A stretch of DNA of 64,000 nucleotides from positions 3,720,001-3,784,000 of the forward strand of contig NZ_CP061771.1 of NCBI RefSeq assembly GCF_011751885.2. Direction: 5' to 3'. The notes under the pieces are model-generated. The model was not told the DNA's origin. It searched no databases and worked only from the letters and a program-made list of their open reading frames with translations. The stretch is from Salinibacterium sp. ZJ450 (GTDB lineage Bacteria > Actinomycetota > Actinomycetes > Actinomycetales > Microbacteriaceae). Each line of letters opens with the position of its first letter. The first letter of the stretch is position 1. Position numbers and translations under genes: made by a program. Positions 43,311-52,169 of this stretch are shown one piece after another.

Positions 43311-45965
43311 GTGCTCAAGACCCTGCCTGCACCACCGACGTTGCTCGGTGGTGCCGACGACAACATCGCACTCGTCACCGAGGCAGGCGCTCTGACCTAC
43401 GCCGAACTCGCCGGCAAAGTCGTCGAGCGGCGCGCCGAACTCGGCGACATCCGCCGACTGGTCATGCTCCAGGCCTCCAACGCCGTCGAGCCGCTGGTCA
43501 CCTACCTGGCCGCACTCGAGGCCGGGCACCCCGTGCTGTTGGTCGCACCGGGAGAGGACGAAGCCTCGGTGCGTCACCGAGCATCGCTGGCCGAACGGTT
43601 TGACCCCGACGTCATCGCGGACGGGGCTGGCAACGGCCCGATCCTGCACGAGGTGCGCGTCGGCACCGCCCACGAGTTCAGCCCAGACCTCGCATTGCTC
43701 GTCAGCACTTCGGGCTCGACCGGGTCACCGAAACTCGTGCGGCTGTCGCGGCAGAACCTGCTGAGCAACGCGCGCGCGATCGCCGAATATCTGCGGCTCA
43801 CTCCGAAAGACCGGGCAGCGACCACACTGCCCATGCACTACTGCTACGGGCTGTCGGTGATCAACAGTCACCTGATCGCCGGCGCCAGCGTCGCGCTCAC
43901 CAGCCGGTCAGTGACCGACCCGGCATTCTGGGATGGCGCGGCCGCCATCCAGATCACCTCCTTCGCCGGTGTCCCGTACACCTTCGAACTGCTCGAGGCC
44001 GGTGGGTTCATCGACCGGCTGCCAAGCAGCATCCGGTACCTCACCCAGGCTGGTGGCCGTCTCGCTCCGGAAGCCGTGCGCCGCGTCGCCCGGCTCGGCC
44101 ACCGCCGCGGATTCGAGTTCTTCGTCATGTACGGCCAGACCGAGGCGACCGCACGCATGGCGTACGTCCCGGCGGAGCTCGCCGAGCAGGCGGCTGGCGC
44201 CATTGGCCGGCCGATCCCCGGAGGCCGGCTGCGCATCGATGCGGAACCAGGTGCCGAGATCGGCGAGCTGGTCTACGAAGGCCCGAACGTCATGCTCGGT
44301 TACGCCGAGGCGCCTGCCGATTTCGCGCTCGGCCGCACCGTGCACGAGTTGCGCACCGGCGACCTCGCCAAGCAACGCAGCGACGGCCTGTTCGAGGTCG
44401 TCGGCCGGATGAACCGGTTCGTGAAGGTGTACGGGTTGCGGGTCGACCTGGACGCGGTCGAGCGGTTGCTCGCCGAGGAAGGGATCGCGGCCCGCACCGC
44501 CAGTGCGGGGGAACGGCTACTCGTGTTCGTGCGCGCCGAACGGCAGGTCGACGCGGCGCGCACCCGGGCCGCTGCGCTGCTCGGCATCCCGACGCACGCG
44601 GTGCGCGCCTACCCGATCGCCGAGTTCCCCTGCACCACCAGCGGGAAACCCGACTTCGTGGCGCTCGTGCGGTACGCGAAGCTGCTCGATGCCCGCACGG
44701 TGGCACCGGATGTCGCGGCCCTCGACTCGGTGACCGCGGCGGCCATCCGGGACCTGTTCGTCGAACTGCTCGGCTGCTCCGACGCCACGCTTGACGACAG
44801 CTTCGCCGGGCTCGGCGGCGACTCGTTGAGCTATGTCGAGGTAGCGCTGCGCCTCGAGGACCTGCTCGGACGGCTGCCGCGGGATTGGCCGTCCCAGTCT
44901 GCCCGCCAACTGGCGGATACGGCACTGGCGGCGACGGCGACCGCTGACGCCACCGTCGACACGGCTGCCGTCGACGACCCCGCGAAGCGTGGGCGGAAGC
45001 CAGCACGTTCCCGCCGAACGTACTTCCCCCGCGTAGAAACGCCCGCCGTACTTCGCGCCATCGCGATCGTGCTGATCGTCGCCACCCATGCCGACCTGAT
45101 CGGTGCGAAAGGCGGCGCCCACTTGCTGTTGGCTGTGGCCGGGTACAACCTCGCGCGTTTCCAACTCGCTGACGCCCCGGGCGCCACCCGGGTCCGTCGA
45201 CTCGTGCGAAGCGCTCTCCAGATTGCGGTTCCCGCCATCCTGTGGATCGGCGCGGTCGCGCTGATCAGTGGCAATTACACCTGGACTACGGCTCTGCTGG
45301 TGAATAACTTGGTTCCCGGCGACGGCGCGTGGAACGAGCAATGGCAGTTCTGGTTCCTGGAAGCCGCGGTCTGGGCAATGCTCGGCCTCGCGCTGCTGTT
45401 CGCGGTGCGACCCATTGACCGTCTTGAGAGGCGGTACCCATGGGCCTTCGCGGTGGTGCTCCTCGGCGCTACACTCACCGCCCGTCTCGCGCTGACCGGG
45501 ATCGAAGCCGATCGGGTCGAGCGGTACACCGCCGTCCTGGTGCTCTGGTGCCTCGCACTCGGCTGGGTGATCGCCCGCGCCGACACGACCTGGAAGCGGG
45601 CAGCGGTGTCAGCAGCGGTGGTCGCCGCGACCATCGGGTTCTTCGGCCACCCGGGGCGGGAAGCGGTGGTGATCGTGGGCCTGCTGCTGCTGACCTGGGC
45701 GCCACGATTGCGCATACCGCGGCCGCTCATGCCGATCGTGCGGCTGCTGGCGGGCGCATCCCTCTTCGTCTATCTCACCCATTGGGTCGTGTACCCACCG
45801 TGGGAAGCGACCGCGCCGTGGCTCGGGACCGTGTTGTCATTGATCGTTGGCGTCGCCGCCTGGTACGCCTACCGGCTGATCGGCGGCTGGCTCGGCGCGC
45901 TGTGCGCCCGCCGTCAGCGCGCGAGCGTGGGTCGGGCGACTGCCGAAGCTGCGGTGTCGGGGTAA
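43311..45965 (+). CDS. Fusion: AMP-forming ligase, carrier protein and membrane acyltransferase
   Basis: 884 residues from GTG 43311. Residues 1-450 are an adenylation domain (LLVSTSGSTGSPKLVRLSR; MYGQTEATARMAY; ELRTGDLAKQRSDGLFEVVGRMNRFVKVYGLRVDLDAVE). Residues 470-545 are a carrier domain with GLGGDSLSYVE, whose Ser takes the phosphopantetheine arm. Residues 575-870 form an acyltransferase-3-like domain with about ten membrane helices (LIVATHADLIG contains the catalytic His). It probably loads an acid onto its own carrier and transfers it at the membrane. With an iron box upstream, siderophore assembly or modification is the likely setting. The substrate is not readable. Confidence 0.8.
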   Translation: MLKTLPAPPTLLGGADDNIALVTEAGALTYAELAGKVVERRAELGDIRRLVMLQASNAVEPLVTYLAALEAGHPVLLVAPGEDEASVRHRASLAERFDPDVIADGAGNGPILHEVRVGTAHEFSPDLALLVSTSGSTGSPKLVRLSRQNLLSNARAIAEYLRLTPKDRAATTLPMHYCYGLSVINSHLIAGASVALTSRSVTDPAFWDGAAAIQITSFAGVPYTFELLEAGGFIDRLPSSIRYLTQAGGRLAPEAVRRVARLGHRRGFEFFVMYGQTEATARMAYVPAELAEQAAGAIGRPIPGGRLRIDAEPGAEIGELVYEGPNVMLGYAEAPADFALGRTVHELRTGDLAKQRSDGLFEVVGRMNRFVKVYGLRVDLDAVERLLAEEGIAARTASAGERLLVFVRAERQVDAARTRAAALLGIPTHAVRAYPIAEFPCTTSGKPDFVALVRYAKLLDARTVAPDVAALDSVTAAAIRDLFVELLGCSDATLDDSFAGLGGDSLSYVEVALRLEDLLGRLPRDWPSQSARQLADTALAATATADATVDTAAVDDPAKRGRKPARSRRTYFPRVETPAVLRAIAIVLIVATHADLIGAKGGAHLLLAVAGYNLARFQLADAPGATRVRRLVRSALQIAVPAILWIGAVALISGNYTWTTALLVNNLVPGDGAWNEQWQFWFLEAAVWAMLGLALLFAVRPIDRLERRYPWAFAVVLLGATLTARLALTGIEADRVERYTAVLVLWCLALGWVIARADTTWKRAAVSAAVVAATIGFFGHPGREAVVIVGLLLLTWAPRLRIPRPLMPIVRLLAGASLFVYLTHWVVYPPWEATAPWLGTVLSLIVGVAAWYAYRLIGGWLGALCARRQRASVGRATAEAAVSG

Positions 45966-46100
45966 ACCGATGTCGTTCGCCAGGCTAGGTGAGACTTTTG
46001 TCAAGCCAACTGAGACTCCAGTGGCGATCGCAAGAACACTTTTCGTAAGTTGGCGTTTGGCCGATTGGACTAGTAGGTGCCTGAGAAACGCGCCGCCCAA

Positions 46101-46357
46101 ATGAAACCCAGTCGCCCGTACTCGCCGGACGCCTGGATCTGCTCCCTGTATGAGCTCGACGAAAGCTTAGGGGGCCCGACCTGCAGTACACGCTGAACGG
46201 GAAGCGGTACTACATCGAGTTCGACCGCCCCATCTGCGGGGATCCATTCACTACCCGCCGAGGCGACGCGCACAGGCAGCGAATCCTTAACAACGACAAC
46301 GGAATTGATGTGACGGCGCAGGTCATTCTCAAAATCGTTGGCAGATGCGAAGGCTAG
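46101..46357 (+). pseudogene. Tail of a polymorphic toxin, frameshifted
   Basis: From 46152 to 46357 one frame reads DLQYTLNGKRYYIEFDRPICGDP...AHRQRILNNDNGIDVTAQVILKIVG, the ending typical of C-terminal domains of Rhs/WXG polymorphic toxins (Y-EFDRP---HR-RI--ND). Just upstream another frame reads PYSPDAWICSLYELDESLGG; the two join only if one base is missing or added in the G run near 46155. No N-terminal toxin body or secretion domain precedes it. A remnant. Confidence 0.5.
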
Positions 46358-46379
46358 ACGTTATGCAAGGATTTCTAGC

Positions 46380-47142
46380 ATGAGTCCGCGCGCGTCCGAG
46401 GCGCACCAAGACCGCTTGCTTCTAGGCGGCGCGTGGATTCCGGTGACTTCTACTGTCTTGTTCGTGAACGCCCAACTGGACCGAGCCGTCGACGCCCTGG
46501 TCAACGGTGTGCGCGGATCGTTCGTGCGCGAGCACTACGGAAGTCCTTTACGGGCACGTCCCGTGAAGGGGCGATCGCTCACCGCCCTCCTCGAGGAGCT
46601 GCTTCCACTCGAAGTTGGCAATCCCCCGCGTATTCTGCTCCTGCCGACAAGTAACCCCGAGTGGACCGCGTACTTCGACTGTCGCGCGCGGGGAATGGAC
46701 CCATCGTCGCCGATCATGTGGTTCTTGCAGGCGGGCATCCAGTCTCTGAACGTCACCGACAGTCCTCACACCTACGATCCCGCAACAGACCGCGGCGCCT
46801 ATGGCGAACGAAAAATCGGGATGTTCGAGATCGACAGCGACGGCACCGAGATCGGGCACGCTCTCGGAGTACGGGCGATGAACACGCGGAAATGGGCAGG
46901 GATCGAACCGGATCGCGTTTCCCGTCGGGAACGTCTGGAACCCGGACGCGAAACGGATACCTGAACGATTCACCCACGATCACCTGGTCGAAATGACGTC
47001 CCGATTCGGCCTGCGCCCGTTCGATGAAGACTTCTACGCACCCGACGGGCACGGCGTCGTCGTGGAGCGCAACGATCCGCTCGAACCGTCCTACCGAACC
47101 CTCACCCTGGCTCAGGCGCGCAAGGAGGAACCGGCACCCTAG
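46380..47142 (+). pseudogene. Frameshifted protein behind the toxin tail (possible immunity protein)
   Basis: ATG 46380 with AAGGA upstream, 22 bases after the toxin tail. The first frame encodes 194 residues (LLLGGAWIPVTSTVLFVNAQLDRAV...PRILLLPTSNPEWTAYFDCRARGMDPSSPIMWFLQAGIQ), ending at 46964. From about 46895 the +1 frame continues sensibly (RIAFPVGNVWNPDAKRIPERFTHDHLVEMTSRFG... to TAG 47142), so a single-base indel near 46895 split a protein of about 250 residues. Position suggests the immunity partner of the decayed toxin. A sequencing error cannot be excluded. Confidence 0.5.
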
Positions 47143-47177
47143 TCGAGGCCCGATCGGCACTAGCGCAGCCGCCGCTA

Positions 47178-48386
47178 TCAGGCGAAATCCGCCAGCCAGA
47201 GGTCTGGGCCGAACACCTCATACTGGATGTCTTTCGCCGGCACGCCGCGGGCGATGAGGGCGCTGCGCACCGATTGCATGAAGGGCAACGGGCCACACAG
47301 GTAAAACTCGGCGTCAGCGGGCAGGTCGATGCCGCTCACATCCATGAAGCCGGCGAGTTCTCCGTCAACCATCTGCGTGGGTTTGGACGGTTCCATGAAC
47401 CACGTGGTCAGGGTTGCATCCGGCATTGCTGCCAGGTCCTCTTGTATCTGGTTGCGGAGTGCAAACGTGTCGACGGAGTTGTCGGCGTGGAGGAGAGCCA
47501 CTTTGCGCTGGCTGCCGGTCTTGACCAGGTGTGACAACATGCCTGCCATCGGGGTCACACCGATGCCGGCGCTGGCGAGGACGATCGGGCGGTCGGTGAA
47601 CTCGAGGACCACGTCACCGAATGGTGCGCTGAGCACCACGTCATCGCCCACCTGGACGCTGTTGTGCAGCAGGTTGGAGACTTCACCGTCTGGGGTGTCC
47701 AGCCCGTGAACCCTCTTGACGGAGAACTGCCGGTGCTCGCCGTCGTCGGCCCGAGTCAGGCTGTACTGGCGAGGCTGGTGCACCTCGTCGGGCATCAGCA
47801 TCTGGATGGTGACGTACTGTCCGGGCAGCGACGGCTTCACCTCCCGCTCATCGGTTCTCTCCACCACGAAGGTCACGACATCCTCGGTTTCCTGGATGCG
47901 CTGGGCGACGCGCCAGGTGCGCCACACGGTTTCCGGCGCCAACCTCACGGCGTCGTAGAGACCGCGCTCGTTGGTGATGAGCAGATTGGCCATGAGCCAG
48001 TACACCTCGTCCCACGCGGCTGCCACCTCGGGAGTGACGGCATCGCCGAGCACGTCAACGATCGCCCACATCAGGTTGTCGTGCACGATCTGGTACTGGT
48101 CTGAGTGCAGGCCGAGGGAGACGTGCTTGTGGGAGATGCGGGACAACAGGTGATCAGGGAGCTGGTCAGGGCTTGTCACCAGGACGTTCGCGAAAGCGGC
48201 AACCGATCCAGCGAGCGCCTGCTGCTGCCGCCCGTCGGCCTGATTGCCCCGGTTGAACAGTCCGTCGAGCAGGCCCGGGTTCTCAGCGAACATGTGCTCG
48301 TAGAACCGCCGGGCGATCTCCTGGATATTGTCGCCCACCACCGCGAGGGTGCTCTGGATGACGGGACGTGAGGTATCGGAAAGCAT
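47178..48386 (-). CDS. hmp: Flavohaemoprotein (nitric oxide dioxygenase)
   Basis: 402 residues from ATG 48386 (AGGGAG upstream), the usual Hmp length. Globin domain (1-140) with the distal region and SHKHVSLGLHSDQYQIVHDNLMWAI holding the proximal His. The FAD/NAD reductase domains (150-402) contain GQYVTIQM, RQYSLT and FSVKR, and then IVLASAGIGVTPMAGML and FYLCGPLPFMQ. It oxidises NO to nitrate with O2 and NADPH. Divergent from the SDR gene; the gap contains no operator I can assign. Confidence 0.92.
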   Translation of the reverse strand: MLSDTSRPVIQSTLAVVGDNIQEIARRFYEHMFAENPGLLDGLFNRGNQADGRQQQALAGSVAAFANVLVTSPDQLPDHLLSRISHKHVSLGLHSDQYQIVHDNLMWAIVDVLGDAVTPEVAAAWDEVYWLMANLLITNERGLYDAVRLAPETVWRTWRVAQRIQETEDVVTFVVERTDEREVKPSLPGQYVTIQMLMPDEVHQPRQYSLTRADDGEHRQFSVKRVHGLDTPDGEVSNLLHNSVQVGDDVVLSAPFGDVVLEFTDRPIVLASAGIGVTPMAGMLSHLVKTGSQRKVALLHADNSVDTFALRNQIQEDLAAMPDATLTTWFMEPSKPTQMVDGELAGFMDVSGIDLPADAEFYLCGPLPFMQSVRSALIARGVPAKDIQYEVFGPDLWLADFA

Positions 48387-48569
48387 GAGTCGCTCCCTTG
48401 CGAACTCGACCGCCTTCGACCCGGGGAAACGTCCGTCGCCCAACCGCGAGACCGGCGGTTGGGAGCCTCGCGACCGCCGCTCTCCAGCGTAAGCCTGACG
48501 AGGTCGACCCGCTACGCGCGGCGCTGAGCGAGCATGCGCTCGTGATTCGACGTGCGCTAGCGTCGAGAC

Positions 48570-49241
48570 ATGGATCTTGGCCTGACTGGGCGTGTGGTGT
48601 TGGTTGTCGGCGGAGCAGGATTCATTGGCTCCGCGATTGTCCGGCGGGCGACGGATGAAGGAGCGACTGTTGTCGTGGCATCCCGTCATGCCCGCGAAGG
48701 CATTGCGCTGGACGCCCGCGATGAGCACTCCGTTGCGGCGGGAATCGATCGCGTCATCGAGGAGCACGGTCGCCTCGACGCCGTTGTCGTCACGGCTGCG
48801 CCGGCCGCGCAGACCCTGGACCCGTCGCTCAGCCATCATCCGTCCCAGGTCGCCGAGGCGGTCGATGCGAAGGCCCTCTCCTTCCTGAGGATCGCGAACG
48901 CGGCGATCCCTGGCATGCGATCCGCGGGCTACGGTCGGATCGTCGGCCTCAGTGGCCAGAACGCGTTCCTGACGGGCAATATCGCCGGGGCCGTGCGCAA
49001 CGCGGCGATGAATGTCATCGCCAAGAACCTCGCCGATGAACTCGCTGGCTCCGGAATCACGGTCAATACGGTCAACCCCGGTTCCGTCACGGAAGACCCG
49101 AGGCCTGAGGTCGGACTTGCTCGCGGCGGCGAATCGTCCCCGACTCAGATCGCGAACCTCGTGGCTTTTCTCATCTCGCCATTGTCTGCGCTGTCGGGGG
49201 AGTCGATCGCCATCGGCCATCGCGTGCGCGGAGTCCTTTAG
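48570..49241 (+). CDS. SDR-family protein lacking the catalytic Tyr/Lys
   Basis: 223 residues, a short-chain dehydrogenase fold: Rossmann motif VVLVVGGAGFIGSAI (8-22) in place of TGxxxGxG, DAVVVTAAP for the NNAG strand, and IVGLSG holding the catalytic Ser. The YxxxK site is not present: the helix reads AGAVRNAAMNVIAKNLADELA, with Tyr and Lys replaced. The end (GITVNTVNPGSVTEDPR) is typical. It may bind nucleotide without being an ordinary dehydrogenase. Seven bases separate it from the convergent esterase pseudogene. Confidence 0.75.
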   Translation: MDLGLTGRVVLVVGGAGFIGSAIVRRATDEGATVVVASRHAREGIALDARDEHSVAAGIDRVIEEHGRLDAVVVTAAPAAQTLDPSLSHHPSQVAEAVDAKALSFLRIANAAIPGMRSAGYGRIVGLSGQNAFLTGNIAGAVRNAAMNVIAKNLADELAGSGITVNTVNPGSVTEDPRPEVGLARGGESSPTQIANLVAFLISPLSALSGESIAIGHRVRGVL

Positions 49242-49247
49242 GCGCGG

Positions 49248-50337
49248 TCAGCGGACACCATCCCAGAGGTTCCGCTCCCAGGGCTGAGGATCCTCGACTA
49301 CCCGCGAGGTGGTGTCGAACCGCATCGTCGACCTGCGCTCGAGGTCGTACTTTTGCCAACCCGGGTCACCGTCGGTGGCGAAGGCGACCCAAGCGCCATG
49401 CATTGCGGCCGCGAGTTCTTTCGGCGGGTTGTCTCCGAGCACGCCAGCGCCCCCGCGGGCACCTACATGTACGAGTTCGCCTGGCCCTCCCCGGGGCTCG
49501 GCGCGGTCCACGCCCTCGAAATCCCCTTCGTCTTTGCGCGACCAGCAGCCGGTCGACCCCGACGGCCGCGATCGCCGCTCGGGTCGCCGGCACGCCCAGT
49601 TGCTCGGCCAGGTACTCGGCGATCTTCCGCGCGTCCACGGCCGGCGTCACCAGATGCGCTGCCCCACTCTGCAGGATCGCCCGCCTGAACAGCCCCTCGG
49701 CGCGGGGCATGGAGAGCAGCATGCCGATGCTCATCGCTCCGGCGGACTCGCCGAAAACCGTAACGTTGCGGGGGTCCCCGCCGAATGCGGCGATGTTCTC
49801 GCGCACCCACTCGAGGGCCGCGACCTGGTCGAGCAGTCCGACATTGGCGATGCCATCGTCGAGATAGAGGAACCCCTCGGCACCCGGGCGCCAGTTGGTG
49901 ACGACACAGACGCAGCCGTCCCGGGCAAACCGACTCCCGTCGTAGGCCGCCGTCGAGCTGAGCTCGAACATTCCGCCCTGAATCCACACCATCACCGGCA
50001 ACCCCGTGGCCCCCGGCTCCGGAGTCCACAGATTGAGGTTGAGGCAGTCTTCGGCGGGCGCGGCGCGCTCGACCTTGGCGAAGGCTTCGTCGATGTCTCC
50101 CCAGTCTTCTGGCGCGGCCGAGTCGGCGCCCCCGGTCGACGGAGGTGCCACCTGTGGCGGCTCCGGGCCCAGCTCGGTGGCGTCGCGCACGCCGCTCCAC
50201 GGCTCGACAGGCTGGGGCGGGCGGAGCCGATTCGCACCGAAGGGCGGTGCGGCATATGAAACCCCCCGGAACACATGCACTCCATCGACCAAGCTGCCCC
50301 GCAGTTCCCCGTGGACGGTCTTCACCACTGCACCCAT
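49248..50337 (-). pseudogene. Carboxylesterase (type B) broken by an internal inversion and deletion
   Basis: From ATG 50337 the frame encodes a normal type B carboxylesterase N-terminus (DGVHVFRGVSYAAPPFG; EDCLNLNLWTP; VMVWIQGGMF; nucleophile elbow VTVFGESAGAMS) up to VDRLLVAQ at about 49537. From 49248 to about 49443 another minus frame encodes the proper C-terminus (LGDNPPKELAAAMHGAWVAFATDGDPGW...WDGVR). Between them, 49450-49536 holds the conserved segment TYMYEFAWPSP...HALEIPFVF on the opposite strand. So about 90 bases were inverted and roughly 150 codons lost. Not functional. Confidence 0.8.
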
Positions 50338-50464
50338 ACGCACCACGATGCACCCCGGCGGCCAGCAGCCGAGGGACCTTCGTCCCCCGAGACCGCGACC
50401 GCCGCGGCGTAGCCTGAGGCCGCTCGGCACAGCCCGTGCTGCACCGAAGACGAAGGGGTTCACG

Positions 50465-50989
50465 ATGAAGGTGCTGGTCGCATACGCGAGCAAGTACAGA
50501 GCAACGGAGGGCATCGCGCAGCGCATTGGAAACAAGCTTCGCGAACGCGGACTGGAGGTGGACGTCGCCAGATGCAAGGACATCCGCGAGCCGTCCGGGT
50601 ACGACGCCTTCGTCGTCGGTTCGGCCGCGTACGAGGGCAACTGGCGCAAGGACGCCAGGACTTTCGTCGAGGATAACGCCGGAGAGATCGGCGCTCATCC
50701 GGTGTGGCTGTTCAGCAGCGGACCGCTCGGCACGGAAAAGGTCGACAAGGACGGCAACGACGTGCTGAAGGGTGCCGAGCCCAAGCAATTCAGGGTGTAC
50801 GAGGATCTCATCCACCCGCACGGCAAGCAGGTGTTCCGCGGCGCGTACAACCACGAGAAGATCCGTGGGGGCGACCGGATCATCGTGTGGATGCCAGCGA
50901 TTCGCGACCTCATGCCCCAGGGGGACTTCCGCGAGTGGAACGTGATCGACGCGTGGTCGTCGTCGATCGCCGACGAACTCGAGGGCTAG
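50465..50989 (+). CDS. Flavodoxin-like protein
   Basis: 174 residues from ATG 50465. The N-terminus MKVLVAYASKYRATEGIAQRIGNKL is the FMN-phosphate loop of a long-type flavodoxin domain, followed by DAFVVGSAAYEGNWRKDARTFVE and VWLFSSGPLG. It resembles HemG/menaquinone-dependent protoporphyrinogen-oxidase-like flavodoxins of actinobacteria. Single gene; twin operators lie directly behind it. Confidence 0.82.
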   Translation: MKVLVAYASKYRATEGIAQRIGNKLRERGLEVDVARCKDIREPSGYDAFVVGSAAYEGNWRKDARTFVEDNAGEIGAHPVWLFSSGPLGTEKVDKDGNDVLKGAEPKQFRVYEDLIHPHGKQVFRGAYNHEKIRGGDRIIVWMPAIRDLMPQGDFREWNVIDAWSSSIADELEG

Positions 50990-50993
50990 ACGC

Positions 50994-51043
50994 ACCTTAC
51001 GTCGTATGGTACGTTTTCGGGTATCGACCTTACATCGTATGGT
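50994..51043 (+). promoter_or_regulatory. Two tandem palindromic operators
   Basis: ACCTTACGTCGTATGGT (50994-51010) and ACCTTACATCGTATGGT (51027-51043) differ at one base, are 33 bases apart (about three helical turns) and each shows dyad symmetry ACC-TAC---GTA-GGT. This is the size and form of a TetR-family site. They lie 35 bases before the quinone reductase start. No TetR gene is in view. Confidence 0.65.
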
Positions 51044-51077
51044 CATTCCGAGATTCGGACCGAAGGGCACCCCGATC

Positions 51078-52121
51078 ATGAATGAGACAGCGGGTTCCGC
51101 GTTCAGCCACCTGTCACCAACACAGGCGGCAAGCATGAAGGCGGTTGTTCAACGCTCGTATGGCACGGCCGACGTGCTCACGCTGGCGGATGTCGCCACA
51201 CCGGTGATCGGAGACGACGAGGTGCTCGTTCGCGTGCGCGCTGCCGGCGTCAATCACGCCGACTGGGTTTACACCTCCGGTCGCCCACTGATCGCACGCT
51301 TAGCGTTCGGAGTGCGGGCACCTAAGCGCATCATTCGAGGCAAGGACCTGGCGGGCGAGGTTCACGAGGTCGGTAAGAATGTCACCCAGTTCCACCCGGG
51401 TGACGAGGTGTACGCCGAAGTCGAGGCCGGTGCTTTCGCCGAATACGCAATCGTGCCAGCAAAGCTGCTGGCGTTGAAGCCGGCGAACCTCACGTTCGGG
51501 CAGGCGGCCACGGTGCCTCTGGCGGCCCGCACCGCGTTGCAAGCGCTTCGTGATGGAGGACACCTTCAAGCCGGGCAGACGGTACTGATCAACGGAGCCT
51601 CTGGCGGCGTCGGCAGCTATGCGGTGCAGATCGCCAAGGCGCTCGGAGCGGAAGTCACCGGCGTGGCCAGCGCACGGAACGCAGAACTGATTCGATCGCT
51701 CGGAGCCGACAACGTCATCGACTACTGCACCGAAGACTTCACCACCGGCGGGCGGCGCTACGACGTGATCCTTGACCTGATCGGCAACCACTCGCTGAGC
51801 AAGCTCCGGCGCGCCCTCACCCACACCGGCACACTCGTGCTGTCGAGCGGCACCGGCAGCGCGGTATTCGGTCCGATGGGCCGCATCATGCGGGCGCTGG
51901 CGCTGTCCCCATTCGTCAGTCAGAACCTGCGCATCTTCTCGCCGAAGTTGGGTACCGAGGTCCTGGACGAGCTACGCGAATTCATCGAATCTGGCACGGT
52001 CACGCCGGCCATCGACCGAAGCTACTCGCTGCGCGAGACCCCAGAGGCCATCCGCTACTTCGCCGAAGAACACGCGCGCGGAAAGATCGTCATCACGATT
52101 CCACCCCTTCACCCGCACTGA
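51078..52121 (+). CDS. NAD(P)-dependent zinc-free quinone reductase/alcohol dehydrogenase
   Basis: 347 residues from ATG 51078; ATG 51135 (MKAVVQRSYGTADVL) is the more usual family start and cannot be ruled out, while ATG 51006 falls inside an operator. GroES-like domain with RVRAAGVNHADWVY and GKDLAGEVHEVGKNVTQFHPGDEVYAE; Rossmann motif VLINGASGGVGSYAVQIAKALGAEVTGV. Probably induced when a repressor leaves the twin operators. Distinct from the quinone reductase at 42 kb. Confidence 0.82.
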   Translation: MNETAGSAFSHLSPTQAASMKAVVQRSYGTADVLTLADVATPVIGDDEVLVRVRAAGVNHADWVYTSGRPLIARLAFGVRAPKRIIRGKDLAGEVHEVGKNVTQFHPGDEVYAEVEAGAFAEYAIVPAKLLALKPANLTFGQAATVPLAARTALQALRDGGHLQAGQTVLINGASGGVGSYAVQIAKALGAEVTGVASARNAELIRSLGADNVIDYCTEDFTTGGRRYDVILDLIGNHSLSKLRRALTHTGTLVLSSGTGSAVFGPMGRIMRALALSPFVSQNLRIFSPKLGTEVLDELREFIESGTVTPAIDRSYSLRETPEAIRYFAEEHARGKIVITIPPLHPH

Positions 52122-52169
52122 CAGCGCGCGCACAATGGGGCGTGTACGCCCTGTTCCTCGGGAGCCGTC

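Noticed and set aside
47178-49220. A 680-residue form of the flavohaemoprotein
   Set aside because: The extension is antisense to the SDR gene; 402 residues from 48386 is the normal Hmp length.
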